This document shows, in pieces, positions 17,200 to 26,663 of a stretch of 64,000 bases of DNA. The notes under the pieces were generated by a model. That model did not search any database and was not told the DNA's origin. It saw only the letters and a program-made list of their open reading frames with translations. This DNA comes from Alishewanella longhuensis (GTDB lineage Bacteria; Pseudomonadota; Gammaproteobacteria; Enterobacterales; Alteromonadaceae). The position numbers and the translations under genes are program-made. Location: contig NZ_BNAO01000002.1 of NCBI RefSeq assembly GCF_014653435.1, positions 531,101 through 595,100 of the forward strand. The letters are read 5' to 3'. The stretch's first letter is position 1, and the number at the start of each line of letters is the position of its first letter.

Positions 17200-18072
17200 G
17201 TGCAGGCTCCGTTACTGTATTTGGGCTGCCCCATGTGGGCCAATCCGGCCTGGAAAGGCAGCCTCTATAGCGCAGATACCCCGCAAGCGGAATTTTTAAA
17301 GCACTACGCCAGCGTGTTTAATAGTGTAGAGGGCAATACCAGCTTTTATGCTGATCCCGATGCCACAACAATCGCGCGCTGGGCTACGCTGTTAGCTGAT
17401 GATTTCCGACTGCAACTGAAAGTCCCTTCGCGGTTATCACATACGCTCGCCAACGAACCGGACGCCAACGCCCTGCAAAGCTGGTGGCAGCTACTTAGCC
17501 CCTTGCATCCTTTTCTGGGGCTTGTTCATTTACAATTACCGAAAACTACAGGCCCAGCCCAGCTAAACTGGTTGGAACAACAGCTGGCTATTTTACGCCC
17601 ATTAACCCCGGTGTGTGTTGAGGTCCGTCATCCACAGTTTTTTGATAAAGCCGAGCACGAAATTACCCTAAATCGCTTATTGCGTGAATATCAATGCGAG
17701 CGCGTGGTACTGGATAGCCGGGCGTTATTTTCGGTCGCTGCCACTACGCCAGCCCTGCTCGATGCCCAGCAAAAAAAGCCACACTTACCCGTGCATGCTA
17801 TTTGCCTGAGCGATACCCCGGTCGTCCGTTTTATTGGTTGTGATGATCTCAGTATTAATCAACACTATTATCAGCCTTGGCTGAACAAAATAGCCAATTG
17901 GCTAAACGAAGGCAAAACGCCTTATATTTACTTTCACACCGCTGATAACCGCTTGGCGCCGCAATTAGCCCGGCAGTTTGCCCGTGATTTACAGCAACAC
18001 CTGCCACACTTTGACCATCCGGCGTTATCTCCCTGGCTTGGTGAGCAACACAACCAGCTGGCGCTCTGGTAA
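17200..18072 (+). CDS. DUF72 (YecE-like) family protein
   Basis: A 290-residue protein of the DUF72 family, thought to adopt a TIM-barrel fold; the biochemical function is unknown to me. Family features visible are the N-terminal LGCPMWANPAWKGSLY segment, FNSVEGNTSFYADPD, FRLQLKVPSRLSHT, VCVEVRHPQFF and PYIYFHTADN near the C-terminus. The start is GTG at 17200, five bases after panC, so it is probably in the same operon, but nothing ties it to pantothenate. A 196-base gap to the next gene follows. Confidence 0.85.
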   Translation: MQAPLLYLGCPMWANPAWKGSLYSADTPQAEFLKHYASVFNSVEGNTSFYADPDATTIARWATLLADDFRLQLKVPSRLSHTLANEPDANALQSWWQLLSPLHPFLGLVHLQLPKTTGPAQLNWLEQQLAILRPLTPVCVEVRHPQFFDKAEHEITLNRLLREYQCERVVLDSRALFSVAATTPALLDAQQKKPHLPVHAICLSDTPVVRFIGCDDLSINQHYYQPWLNKIANWLNEGKTPYIYFHTADNRLAPQLARQFARDLQQHLPHFDHPALSPWLGEQHNQLALW

Positions 18073-18197
18073 CAGCCACCTTTCATTAGGTCATATGGAC
18101 GTTTGCTATTAATGCAGTTCCCACCTAACCTATAACAGGTAAATAACCAAAATAGAATACAGATCAAACTCCGATAACAATAAAAGGAGTACGCTAT

Positions 18198-18240
18198 ACC
18201 CAAAGGTGCTGCTTGTAGCAGATCCTTAAGTTGTTTGGGT
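18198..18240 (+). other. Possible structured leader upstream of the prenyltransferase-frd operon
   Basis: An outer stem pairs ACCCAAA (18198-18204) with TTTGGGT (18234-18240), and an inner hairpin pairs CTGCT (18209-18213) with AGCAG (18217-18221) around TGT. It lies 28 bases upstream of the GTG start of the prenyltransferase. An orphan AAGGAG-like element (AAAAGGAG, 18182-18189) precedes it without a credible reading frame. I recognise no riboswitch class. The rest of the 18073-18268 gap shows no clear FNR box. Confidence 0.35.
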
Positions 18241-18268
18241 AGCTATCATCGGAAGAAGGAGCGCTGCA

Positions 18269-19159
18269 GTGATTGCCGTTTTACTCGGTGTAAGCCGGGC
18301 CAATTTTCTAACATTAACCTTAGTCTGTATCGCCCTGGCTGCAACAGCCAGTTTGCAAGCGGGTGCCGCAACGCTCTGGTCGCAGTACCTGTTGGTTACT
18401 TTGGTTGCCCTCTGCGCTCATATCAGTGTCAATGCCTTTAACGAATACTTCGATTTTAAGTCCGGGTTAGATTTTCTAACCACGCGCACCCCCTTCAGTG
18501 GCGGTAGCGGGACATTGGTAGCTAATCCACAGGCCAGCAGCATCGCGCTTACTCTAGCGGTCATGACGCTGTTAGTGGTGATTACCGGTGGTTTATATTT
18601 AACGCTGCAACATGGCTGGCAATTGCTGCTGATCGGTATCCCCGGAGTACTGATTATCTATGCCTATACCCAATATATTAATAAAGCACCGATCCTTTGT
18701 TTGTTAGCACCTGGCCTTGGTTTTGGCTTACTGATGACCCTTGGCGCTTTTTGGGTGTTTGCCGATAAACTGACTGGCGGCGCCTGGTTGCTGGCCTTAA
18801 TTGTTAGCTTATTGGTCAGCAATTTGCTGTTACTGAATCAATTTCCGGATGTCGAGGCGGACCGCCAGGTTGGGCGCCGTCATCTGCCTATTGTGATTGG
18901 CCGCCGACACAGTGCTAGCGTGTTTAGCCTGTTGGCCGTGTTAAGTTATATTTTGCTGCTACTTGGGGTGATAGCTCAACAATTACCCTGGCAAAGTTTG
19001 CTAGGATTACTGAGCTTGCCTTTGCTCTTTATGATATTGCCGGGCATTTTTAAATACGCCGAACAGCCCGAAAAACTGAGCCGCTATTTAGGTATGAATG
19101 TGCTGCTCTGTCATCTATACCCAACATTACTTTGCGCAGGCCTGTACTGGGCAGCCTGA
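18269..19159 (+). CDS. UbiA-superfamily prenyltransferase upstream of frdABCD
   Basis: Integral membrane aromatic prenyltransferase of 296 residues with about eight or nine hydrophobic helices. Two polyprenyl-diphosphate binding motifs are visible: NAFNEYFDFKSGLD followed by TPFSGGSGTL, and NQFPDVEADRQVGRR. It resembles MenA (1,4-dihydroxy-2-naphthoate prenyltransferase) more than UbiA, but I cannot assign the acceptor from the sequence. The GTG start at 18269 has AAGGAG nine bases upstream. It lies 48 bases before frdA on the same strand, so a role in making the low-potential quinone used by fumarate reductase is a reasonable inference. Confidence 0.75.
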   Translation: MIAVLLGVSRANFLTLTLVCIALAATASLQAGAATLWSQYLLVTLVALCAHISVNAFNEYFDFKSGLDFLTTRTPFSGGSGTLVANPQASSIALTLAVMTLLVVITGGLYLTLQHGWQLLLIGIPGVLIIYAYTQYINKAPILCLLAPGLGFGLLMTLGAFWVFADKLTGGAWLLALIVSLLVSNLLLLNQFPDVEADRQVGRRHLPIVIGRRHSASVFSLLAVLSYILLLLGVIAQQLPWQSLLGLLSLPLLFMILPGIFKYAEQPEKLSRYLGMNVLLCHLYPTLLCAGLYWAA

Positions 19160-19207
19160 TTATGCCCAGAGCAAAGCACAATAAACGCAACAGCATAAGG
19201 AAGCATA

Positions 19208-21001
19208 ATGCAAATACTGCACACTGATATTGCCATTATTGGCGGCGGTGGCGCCGGTTTACGTGCGGCCATTGCCGCCGCGCAAACTGATCCCAACTGC
19301 AAAATTAGCCTACTCTCCAAAGTGTATCCGATGCGCTCCCATACCGTCGCCGCAGAAGGCGGTGCCGCTGCCGTGACCTTAGGGCACGACAGCCTGCAAG
19401 CACATTTTGATGATACCGTCGCCGGCAGTGATTGGTTAGCCGATCAAGACGTTGTCGACTACTTTGTCAGTCATGCTTATGACGAGTTGGTACAGTTAGA
19501 GCGCTGGGGTTGCCCCTGGAGCCGCCGTGATGATGGCAGTGTGCTGGTCCGTCGCTTTGGTGGCATGAAAACCGAGCGTACCTGGTTTGCTGCTGATAAA
19601 ACCGGCTTTCATATTCTGCATACCTTGTTTCAAACCTCGCTGCAGTTCGCCAACATTGCCAGGCTGGATGAGTTTTTTGTGTTGGATCTATTGGTGGCGG
19701 AGCAGCAAATCGCCGGCGTACTAGCGATGCAGCTGAGCACCGGTCAGCTTTACCAAATTCAGGCAAAAAGTGTGATCTTAGCCACCGGCGGTGCTGGTCG
19801 GGTGTTTCATTATAATACCAACGGCGGCATTGTCACCGGCGATGGTATGGCGCTGGCTTATCGGCATGGCGTGGCCTTACGCGATATGGAGTTTGTGCAA
19901 TATCACCCTACCGGCTTACCCGGCTCAGGTATTCTGATCACTGAAGCTAGCCGCGGCGAAGGCGGTATTCTGCTGAATAAAGACGGTTACCGTTATTTGC
20001 AGGATTATGGCTTAGGGCCAGAAACGCCGCTGGGTAAACCCGAAAATAAATTTATGGAACTGGGGCCACGCGATAAGCTGTCGCAAGCTTTCTGGCATGA
20101 GCAACAAAAAGGCCGTACCGGTAATTATGGTGAGCATGCGGTGGTCTATTTAGATCTGCGGCATCTGGGTAGCAGTTATCTTAACGAACGCTTGCCCTTT
20201 ATTTGTGAGCTGGCTAAATCCTACGTTAATGTCGATCCGGCCAAGGCGCTGATCCCCATTCGCCCCGCGGTGCATTACACCATGGGCGGTATTTTAACCG
20301 ATGGCCAATGCCAAACCAGTATTGCTGGCCTCTATGCCATTGGTGAATGCGCTTCCGTCGGCTTGCATGGTGCCAACCGCCTTGGCTCCAACTCACTAAC
20401 GGAATTATTAGTCTTTGGCAAGGTCGCCGGTGTCGCGGCCGTCGCCCATGCCAAACAAAGCAAAACGCTGCCTGTAAGTGCTCTGAACGGACAAAGCCAG
20501 CAACTGCAACACCAGCTGCAAGCACGTTTTGGAGCCAAACAAAGCGAGAGCGTAGCCAGCTTGCGCAAAGCCATGACGCTCGCGATGGAGCAAGGCTGTG
20601 GTATCTATCGCACCACTGAGGGCATGCAGCAATGTCTCACTACCTTGCAGCAACTAAAACAGCGCTATCAGCAATTACAGATCAGTGATCACAGTAGAAT
20701 CTTTAATTACGAATTGTTGCAACATTACGAGCTGGGTTTTGGGCTGGATGTGGCAGAAGCCATGTGTGCCAGCGCATTGGCACGACAAGAATCCCGTGGT
20801 GCGCACCAACGCTTAGATCAAGGTATGCAAAGCCGCAATGATACCGATTATCTACAGCATTCTATCGCGCAATTAATGCCAGAAACCGCTGGCGCAGCAG
20901 GCGGTAGCGCCAACATTAGCTATCAGCCGGTGCGGATCACCAAATCGACACCCGCCGCCCGCCTCTATGGCGATGCTGCCAACAAGCAGGAGCCGGTCTA
21001 A
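19208..21001 (+). CDS. frdA: Fumarate reductase flavoprotein subunit
   Basis: Catalytic subunit that reduces fumarate to succinate in anaerobic respiration. The 597 residues match E. coli FrdA over their length. The FAD-binding IIGGGGAG is at 10-17, covalent-flavin His45 lies in [11 protein letters not shown], and the active-site blocks [25 protein letters not shown] and [20 protein letters not shown] are intact. Specific resemblances to FrdA over SdhA include [22 protein letters not shown]. It overlaps frdB by one base (TAATG). The gene is preceded by AAGGA. Confidence 0.96.
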   Translation: MQILHTDIAIIGGGGAGLRAAIAAAQTDPNCKISLLSKVYPMRSHTVAAEGGAAAVTLGHDSLQAHFDDTVAGSDWLADQDVVDYFVSHAYDELVQLERWGCPWSRRDDGSVLVRRFGGMKTERTWFAADKTGFHILHTLFQTSLQFANIARLDEFFVLDLLVAEQQIAGVLAMQLSTGQLYQIQAKSVILATGGAGRVFHYNTNGGIVTGDGMALAYRHGVALRDMEFVQYHPTGLPGSGILITEASRGEGGILLNKDGYRYLQDYGLGPETPLGKPENKFMELGPRDKLSQAFWHEQQKGRTGNYGEHAVVYLDLRHLGSSYLNERLPFICELAKSYVNVDPAKALIPIRPAVHYTMGGILTDGQCQTSIAGLYAIGECASVGLHGANRLGSNSLTELLVFGKVAGVAAVAHAKQSKTLPVSALNGQSQQLQHQLQARFGAKQSESVASLRKAMTLAMEQGCGIYRTTEGMQQCLTTLQQLKQRYQQLQISDHSRIFNYELLQHYELGFGLDVAEAMCASALARQESRGAHQRLDQGMQSRNDTDYLQHSIAQLMPETAGAAGGSANISYQPVRITKSTPAARLYGDAANKQEPV

Positions 21002-21750
21002 TGGAAAAAACAGTGGAAAAAACACTGGTTATTCAGCGTTATAACCCAGAGCACGATCAAACGCCTAGCCAGCAAAGCTATCAGGTACCCTTTGACAACA
21101 GTACTTCGGTGCTGGACGCCTTGCTGTATATTCAGCAAAGCTTAGATCCCAGTCTAGCGTTTCGCTGGTCTTGTCGGATGGCCATTTGCGGCTCGTGCAG
21201 TGTCATGGTTAACGGCATCCCTAAACTAGGCTGTAAAACCTTTTTACGTGAATATAGCGGCGATCTGCTGTTAGAGCCGTTAGCACACTTTGCGACAGAG
21301 AAAGATTTAGTATCGGATATGACGCTGTTTTTGCAACATTTGCAAGCGGTGAAGCCTTACCTGATCCGCCAGGAGCAAAGCGCGGCAACAACGCCAGCCA
21401 GTAAACCACAACCCCATAAGCAAACGCCAAAACAGTTGGCAAAGTATCGTAAATTCTCCAGCTGTATTAACTGCGGCCTGTGCTATGCCGCCTGCCCACA
21501 ATTTGGCTTAAACCCTGAGTTTTTGGGGCCAGCCGCGCTAACGCTGGCACAGCGCTACAACCTGGACAGTCGCGATCAGGGTAAGGCTGAGCGCATGCCG
21601 CAGCTTAATGGCAAAAATGGCGTTTGGGGCTGTACTTTTGTCGGTTTTTGCTCTGATGTTTGTCCCAAGCATTTAGATCCGGCCGCCGCCGTCAATCAGG
21701 GAAAAGTTGCCTCGGCTACTGACTTTGTTATTGGCCTGTTTAAGCCTTAG
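21001..21750 (+). CDS. frdB: Fumarate reductase iron-sulfur subunit
   Basis: Electron-transfer subunit of 249 residues carrying three Fe-S clusters. The [2Fe-2S] ligands are in CRMAICGSC with a later cysteine in KLGC. The [4Fe-4S] ligands are in [12 protein letters not shown], and the [3Fe-4S] site is formed with the [13 protein letters not shown] segment. Residues about 118-145 form a lysine- and proline-rich linker ([15 protein letters not shown]) longer than in E. coli. It is coupled to frdA and followed nine bases later by frdC. Confidence 0.96.
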   Translation: MEKTVEKTLVIQRYNPEHDQTPSQQSYQVPFDNSTSVLDALLYIQQSLDPSLAFRWSCRMAICGSCSVMVNGIPKLGCKTFLREYSGDLLLEPLAHFATEKDLVSDMTLFLQHLQAVKPYLIRQEQSAATTPASKPQPHKQTPKQLAKYRKFSSCINCGLCYAACPQFGLNPEFLGPAALTLAQRYNLDSRDQGKAERMPQLNGKNGVWGCTFVGFCSDVCPKHLDPAAAVNQGKVASATDFVIGLFKP

Positions 21751-21759
21751 GAGCACCTT

Positions 21760-22149
21760 ATGTCTGAACAACACCCCCCCCGCCGCCCTTATCATACGCC
21801 ACTTACTGGCAGCTGGTGGTTAAAACATCGCTATTACCGCTTATATATGCTGCGCGAAGCCACCGTCTTACCCTTGCTGTTTTTTTGTGGTTGTCTAATC
21901 GCCGGTTTTTATAGCTTACAGCAAGGTGAAACCAGCTGGCTAAATTGGCTGAGTTTTATGGCACAACCCTGGGTAATGGCTCTGAATGCCCTGACCTTAG
22001 CGGCCAGTTTATTTCATGCCAAAACCTTTTTTGAACTCTTCCCAAGAGTGATGCCGCTGTTGCCAGCGCCACTGATGATTGCCGGACAGTGGTTAGCTAC
22101 TCTTGCCGTTGCCACCTTGTTATTGCTGTTACTCGGAGGCTTGCTATGA
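21760..22149 (+). CDS. frdC: Fumarate reductase membrane anchor subunit C
   Basis: Inner-membrane anchor of 129 residues with three hydrophobic segments, at roughly 33-50, 66-84 and 102-126. With FrdD it binds the quinol and docks FrdAB on the cytoplasmic face. The N-terminal RPYHTPLTGSWWLKHRYYRLYMLREAT block is characteristic of FrdC. GGAG lies just upstream of the ATG. Its stop overlaps the frdD start as ATGA. Confidence 0.93.
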   Translation: MSEQHPPRRPYHTPLTGSWWLKHRYYRLYMLREATVLPLLFFCGCLIAGFYSLQQGETSWLNWLSFMAQPWVMALNALTLAASLFHAKTFFELFPRVMPLLPAPLMIAGQWLATLAVATLLLLLLGGLL

Positions 22150-22520
22150 ATCAGCCAAAACGCTCAGATGAGCCCATCTGGTGGGCACTGTTTAGTGCCG
22201 GTGGCGTTTGCTTTGCAGTGGTGGTACCGGGTTTACTCCTAACCGTCGCTTTGCTCTATCCGCTGGGGCTATTGCCGGAAAATACGCTTAACTATCAGCA
22301 GGTACAACAATGGTTGTTAAAGGACTGGTGGGGTCTGGCAGGATTAGCACTGGCCGGTGCAGCTATTTGCTTACCGCTGTTTCATGCCATGCATCGTATC
22401 CATCATGGCTTACATGATCTAAAACTCAGTAGTGGCTTAATGGGCAAGGTTATCTGTTATAGCAGCGCCAGCCTGTTAAGTGCACTGGCGCTGTATTTTT
22501 GGTGGCAAGGCTTAGGCTAA
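22146..22520 (+). CDS. frdD: Fumarate reductase membrane anchor subunit D
   Basis: Second membrane anchor, 124 residues and three hydrophobic helices. SDEPIWWALFSAGGV near the N-terminus and the HAMHRIHHGLHDL segment are FrdD hallmarks. I chose the ATG at 22146, which overlaps the frdC stop and gives the family N-terminus MNQPKRSDEPIWW; the open frame extends 19 codons further upstream into frdC without a ribosome-binding site. It completes the four-subunit complex and is convergent with panP. Confidence 0.93.
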   Translation: MNQPKRSDEPIWWALFSAGGVCFAVVVPGLLLTVALLYPLGLLPENTLNYQQVQQWLLKDWWGLAGLALAGAAICLPLFHAMHRIHHGLHDLKLSSGLMGKVICYSSASLLSALALYFWWQGLG

Positions 22521-22533
22521 CCGCAGTTAGCCT
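22514..22533. terminator. Possible hairpin between convergent frdD and panP
   Basis: AGGCTAA (22514-22520) pairs with TTAGCCT (22527-22533) around a six-base loop. It overlaps the frdD stop and precedes the panP stop at 22541. No T-run follows on either strand, so any terminator function is weak or depends on other factors. Confidence 0.3.
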
Positions 22534-22540
22534 CTGATAC

Positions 22541-24187
22541 CTAGACTAAAATATCAGCCGCTAGCTGGCGTAATTTAGGATAAAACTCTTTATCTAATTG
22601 CGCTAGCTGATCCTGTTCCACCAAGACATCGTGCAAAATTTGCTCGGTAGTCAGAGGATTAGCCAACACCACCCGAAATACGATAGTTTCTTGTCTATCG
22701 TAACGCACCGGCGTTAACCGAGTACGGGATACAAAAGATTTACCCTCTTCCCGCTGCCGCTTTTGAATAAACTTGGTTAAACCATTTAACAACTCGTTTA
22801 AACGCTGCCGTTGCTCAGTACTGCCGTGTGCCATCGCCTTTTGCACCTGCGCTGGCACATAACGATAGGTTAAAATGCACAGCTCAGGCTCGGTAATCAG
22901 TTCAAAATCGATATTGTGACTAATCAGTGTGGCAAAGTACTTGGCTTTTTCGATACTGCGATCTATCAGGATTTGATAGCCTTTTAAACCAATCACCTGC
23001 AAACAGGCATGCACCAGCATCGCCATACCCGGACGCGAGCCTTCCAGCGTTTGGCTGCCTAAGTCTTTCGAGCCTTTACGCAAAATATACTCGGCATGAT
23101 GCTCAATGGCATTGGCGGCAGACGGATGTTTAAACACCACCATGCCCGCGCCCATCGGCACATACATTTGCTTATGCGCATCAATCGTTACTGAGTCGGC
23201 CCGTTCAATACCCGCTAACACTTGCCGATATTTTTCTGACAGCAAGGTCGCGCCGCCCCAGGCAGCATCCACATGAAAATGACACTGATAAGCTTCGGCT
23301 AAATCAGCCAAATCATTAAGTGGATCAACATTACCAGTTTCGGTGGCACCCGCTACACCGACTATAGCCAACACTTTAATATTACGTGCTTGCAGTTCTG
23401 CCATTACCCGGCGCATCTCGGCAATATCGACTTTGTTATTGGTATCGGTTTTGACCGAGACCACCGACTCACGACCAATGCCCAGCACATCGGCAGCTTT
23501 ACCCAACGAATAATGGCCGCGCTCAGACACCACAATCGCCAGCCCTTGATAGCCAAAATGCTGCATCGAACGATATAAACCCTCTTTGGCAATACCTTTA
23601 AAGCTGCCTTCAGCTTTAAATAACTTATTGCGGGCAATCCACAAGGCAGTAATATTAGCAACAGTACCACCAGAGCAAAACGCACCTAAGGAGTGATTAG
23701 CACTGTGCATCCACTTTTTATAAAAGCCCTCGCGCTCACCGTAAACCAGATGATGCATCATACCCAGTACCTGACGCTCTAGCGGGGTAAAGGCTTTGGA
23801 GGTTTCAATTTTGACCAGATTTTGGTTAAGCCCCACCATCATCTTGGACAGTGGCAACACAAAGTACGGCAACGCCGAGGTCATATGGCCAATAAAACTG
23901 GGTGCTGCAGTATGTACCGAGTGCGCAACCAATTTTTGCATAATGCTTTCGGTATAATCGGAGACAAAAGTTGGCTGATCTGGGATCTGATACGCCTGAA
24001 AATCCCGTTCAATTTGCCAGAGTGGCTTTTCTACCGCGACAATACTTTCATTCAGAAAACCGGCCAGATTCTGCGACAGATTCTGTTCGATAATACTTAA
24101 TGTGGAATCCGGTGCTTCCGGAATCGTAAAAATCCGCCACAAGGCTTCCTCAGAAGCCGCAGCCTGACGTTTTGTTGTGTCATTCAT
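22541..24187 (-). CDS. panP: PLP-dependent aspartate 1-decarboxylase PanP
   Basis: Group II PLP decarboxylase of about 548 residues that fits the PanP family, which makes beta-alanine from aspartate in Vibrionales and Alteromonadales lacking PanD. The PLP lysine lies in TIDAHKQMYVPMGAG, preceded by the cofactor aspartate in FHVDAAWGG. The long N-terminal segment with LSQNLAGFLNESIVAVEKPL is family-like. I chose the ATG at 24187 (CAGG five or so bases upstream); an ATG at 24229 adds 14 residues. The presence of panB-panC without panD nearby supports this role. A glutamate decarboxylase is the main alternative and is less likely from the motifs. Confidence 0.85.
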   Translation of the reverse strand: MNDTTKRQAAASEEALWRIFTIPEAPDSTLSIIEQNLSQNLAGFLNESIVAVEKPLWQIERDFQAYQIPDQPTFVSDYTESIMQKLVAHSVHTAAPSFIGHMTSALPYFVLPLSKMMVGLNQNLVKIETSKAFTPLERQVLGMMHHLVYGEREGFYKKWMHSANHSLGAFCSGGTVANITALWIARNKLFKAEGSFKGIAKEGLYRSMQHFGYQGLAIVVSERGHYSLGKAADVLGIGRESVVSVKTDTNNKVDIAEMRRVMAELQARNIKVLAIVGVAGATETGNVDPLNDLADLAEAYQCHFHVDAAWGGATLLSEKYRQVLAGIERADSVTIDAHKQMYVPMGAGMVVFKHPSAANAIEHHAEYILRKGSKDLGSQTLEGSRPGMAMLVHACLQVIGLKGYQILIDRSIEKAKYFATLISHNIDFELITEPELCILTYRYVPAQVQKAMAHGSTEQRQRLNELLNGLTKFIQKRQREEGKSFVSRTRLTPVRYDRQETIVFRVVLANPLTTEQILHDVLVEQDQLAQLDKEFYPKLRQLAADILV

Positions 24188-24324
24188 GCCTGTCAGTACC
24201 CGGGCGCTGCAACCAGTCTTCAACGTCATTCTTTAAGCAACGTTAAAGTTACTGCAGCAACCATTAAATGTCTGCAAAATTATATCCCTGTACCGGGACT
24301 TTATTTGATAGCCAGGGCAATAAC

Positions 24325-25095
24325 CTAGCTACGCAAGCCTATACCCTTGTTGATCAGATACATTGCATAACTGAATAATACCACTATAAAACTTATTACC
24401 ACGGCCAACGCTAACCATAAGCTTACATCAGTATAGCCAAGGAACCCATAGCGAAAGGCATTAACCATATATACTATTGGGTTTAGTGCGGCAACTTGCT
24501 GCCAAAAACCCGGCAACAATGTTAATGAGTAAAACACCCCACCTAAGTAGGTAAGCGGCGTTAACACAAAAGTCGGGATAATGCTGATGTCATCAAAGGT
24601 TTTGGCATAGACAGCGTTAATTAAGCCACCTAAAGAAAATAACATCGAGGTTAGCACGACTGTCAGCACAATAATGGCTAAATTATGGATTTGAATGGTG
24701 ACAAAAAATAACGACAGTATGGTCACAATTAAGCCAACCAGCATACCGCGTGCCATACCGCCACCGACATAACCCAGTACAATAATATAGTTGGGCACCG
24801 GTGCGACCAGCAGCTCTTCAACATTACGCTGAAATTTGGCACTAAAAAACGAAGATGCGACATTGGCATAGGAGTTAGTAATGACCGACATCATAATTAA
24901 GCCCGGTACAATAAACTCCATATAGCTAAAGCCGTTCATATCGCCAATACGTGAACCAATAAGGCTACCAAAGATCACAAAATACAACGTCATCGTGATA
25001 GCCGGTGGTACTAAAGTTTGCACCCAAATTCGCATAAAACGGGTAATTTCTTTGTCCAGAATACTTTTAAAGGCAATCAGGTACCGGCTATTCAT
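24325..25095 (-). CDS. yadH: ABC-2 type transporter permease, YadH-like
   Basis: Inner-membrane permease of 256 residues with about six hydrophobic helices and the ABC-2 family EFIVPGLIMMSV segment. It closely resembles E. coli YadH, the partner of YadG; the substrate is unknown. Its start overlaps the stop of the ATPase gene by four bases. The 137-base gap to panP downstream shows no clear terminator. A drug, lipid or polysaccharide export role is possible, but the sequence does not decide. Confidence 0.87.
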   Translation of the reverse strand: MNSRYLIAFKSILDKEITRFMRIWVQTLVPPAITMTLYFVIFGSLIGSRIGDMNGFSYMEFIVPGLIMMSVITNSYANVASSFFSAKFQRNVEELLVAPVPNYIIVLGYVGGGMARGMLVGLIVTILSLFFVTIQIHNLAIIVLTVVLTSMLFSLGGLINAVYAKTFDDISIIPTFVLTPLTYLGGVFYSLTLLPGFWQQVAALNPIVYMVNAFRYGFLGYTDVSLWLALAVVISFIVVLFSYAMYLINKGIGLRS

Positions 25096-26018
25096 GCTGA
25101 TGCCCCCCGGCCATGTTCAACCAAATTAACGAACAACTCTTCTAGCCGGTTGGCTTTATTGCGCATAGAAAGCACTTTAATCTGCTGCGCCGTTAACTGA
25201 CTAAAAATGGGGTTGAGTCCTTGGGCTTTTTCTACATCCACTTCGATACTTTGCCCTTCTAACACTCGCCACGGAAAGCCGTCCAACTGTAATGCTGCTG
25301 GCAAGCTATCCAGATCCAGAATAAAGGTTTCTTTACCCAGTTTGGCCAACAAAGCTTTCATACTGGTATTTTCGATAATTAAACCCTTATCAATAATGGC
25401 AATATTGCGGCAGAGCATCTCTGCTTCTTCCAGATAATGGGTGGTAAGAATAATGGTCACGCCCTGCTGATTGATGGTGCGTAAAAACTCCCACATCGAG
25501 CGTCGCAGTTCTATATCGACCCCAGCGGTGGGTTCGTCTAAGATCAATAACTTCGGTTCATGCATTAAGGCCCGGGCAATCATTAAACGGCGTTTCATGC
25601 CGCCAGATAGCTCGCGCGCTCTGGCGTTACGCTTTTCCCACAAACCAAGTTGGCTCAGGTACTTTTCAGCACGTTGCAACGCAACCGCTTTAGGTACACC
25701 ATAATAGCCCGCTTGATTTACCACGATTTGCAGTAAGGTTTCAAACTGGTTAAAGTTAAACTCCTGCGGTACCAGCCCCAGCTGACTTTTTGCTGCCTCA
25801 AGATCGGTATCGATGTTATGACCAAAAACCTGCACCTTACCTTGCGTCTTGTTTACCAGTGAGCTTATCACACCAATGGTGGTACTTTTCCCGGCACCGT
25901 TGGGACCGAGCAAGGCAAAAAAATCGCCCTGCGTTACTTGTAAATCAATACCGGCCAGCGCCACAGTGCCGCTGCGATACACTTTATGCAACCCAGCAAT
26001 ATCCAGTGCAATACTCAA
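25092..26018 (-). CDS. yadG: ABC transporter ATP-binding protein, YadG-like
   Basis: ATPase subunit of 308 residues. Walker A GPNGAGKST, Q-loop PQEFNFNQFETL, signature LSGGMKRRL, Walker B LLILDEPTAGVD and the switch histidine in LTTHYLEEAE are all intact. The C-terminal 80 residues form the accessory domain common in exporters of this type. It is coupled to the permease gene by a four-base overlap and follows ubiX by about 22 bases. Substrate unknown. Confidence 0.9.
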   Translation of the reverse strand: MSIALDIAGLHKVYRSGTVALAGIDLQVTQGDFFALLGPNGAGKSTTIGVISSLVNKTQGKVQVFGHNIDTDLEAAKSQLGLVPQEFNFNQFETLLQIVVNQAGYYGVPKAVALQRAEKYLSQLGLWEKRNARARELSGGMKRRLMIARALMHEPKLLILDEPTAGVDIELRRSMWEFLRTINQQGVTIILTTHYLEEAEMLCRNIAIIDKGLIIENTSMKALLAKLGKETFILDLDSLPAALQLDGFPWRVLEGQSIEVDVEKAQGLNPIFSQLTAQQIKVLSMRNKANRLEELFVNLVEHGRGASA

Positions 26019-26040
26019 ATCAAAACTCCTGAAAAATGGC

Positions 26041-26661
26041 TTATTGGCCGCCGTAACCCCAGCGGGCCACTAATTGTTGTGACAAGCCAAGCTGGTCAAG
26101 AATACGGGCCACCATAAAATCGACCAGATCACTTAATTGTGTCGGTTGATGATAAAAACCAGGGGCAGCCGGCATTATACACACACCTAAGCGCGATAAT
26201 TTCAGCATATTTTCCAGGTGGATGGCACTGAGCGGGCTCTCGCGCACCACTAAAATCAGTTTCCCTCCTTCTTTTAGCACTACATCTGCGGCCCGTTCGA
26301 TCAAATTGTCACTGGCGCCCTGCGCTATTGCCGATAGTGTACCGGTAGAGCAAGGGCACACGACCATTTTTTTGGGTGCAGCTGAACCCGAAGCAACCGG
26401 AGAGAACCAATCATCTTTACCATAAACGCTGAGTAAGGCTGGCGAGCATTGAAAATGTGCCAGCAACTGTTCGGTACATTTATCGGGCGCACCAGCGAGC
26501 TTAATATCATGCTCAGTGGCAAACACCACCCGAGCGGCACTGGAAATCAGTAAATGCACTTTAATTTGTTGGGCAAGTAACAGTTCTAATAAGCGCCAGC
26601 CATAAGGCGCGCCGGAGGCACCGGTAAAGGCTAGGGTTATCTCTGCACGGGGTTCAGACAT
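26041..26661 (-). CDS. ubiX: Flavin prenyltransferase UbiX
   Basis: Joins a dimethylallyl group to FMN to make the prenylated flavin cofactor of UbiD decarboxylases, used in ubiquinone synthesis. The 206 residues show [19 protein letters not shown], the flavin-site [25 protein letters not shown] segment and the [17 protein letters not shown] motif. I chose the ATG at 26661, just after the mpl stop, with GGA nearby; the ATG at 26673 overlaps mpl. The partner ubiD is not in the window. Confidence 0.93.
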   Translation of the reverse strand: MSEPRAEITLAFTGASGAPYGWRLLELLLAQQIKVHLLISSAARVVFATEHDIKLAGAPDKCTEQLLAHFQCSPALLSVYGKDDWFSPVASGSAAPKKMVVCPCSTGTLSAIAQGASDNLIERAADVVLKEGGKLILVVRESPLSAIHLENMLKLSRLGVCIMPAAPGFYHQPTQLSDLVDFMVARILDQLGLSQQLVARWGYGGQ

Positions 26662-26663
26662 TA

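Noticed and set aside
18100..18268. A possible FNR box upstream of the prenyltransferase-frd operon
   Set aside because: Only one half-site (ATCAA near 18164) is present; the second half does not fit TTGAT-N4-ATCAA.
18235..18441. A 68-codon plus-strand frame across the prenyltransferase start
   Set aside because: It overlaps the well-supported prenyltransferase frame, is rich in Cys and Arg without family resemblance, and lacks a Shine-Dalgarno.
20226..20653. Several overlapping minus- and plus-strand frames of 80-99 codons inside frdA
   Set aside because: All are shadows of frdA, which matches its family along its whole length.
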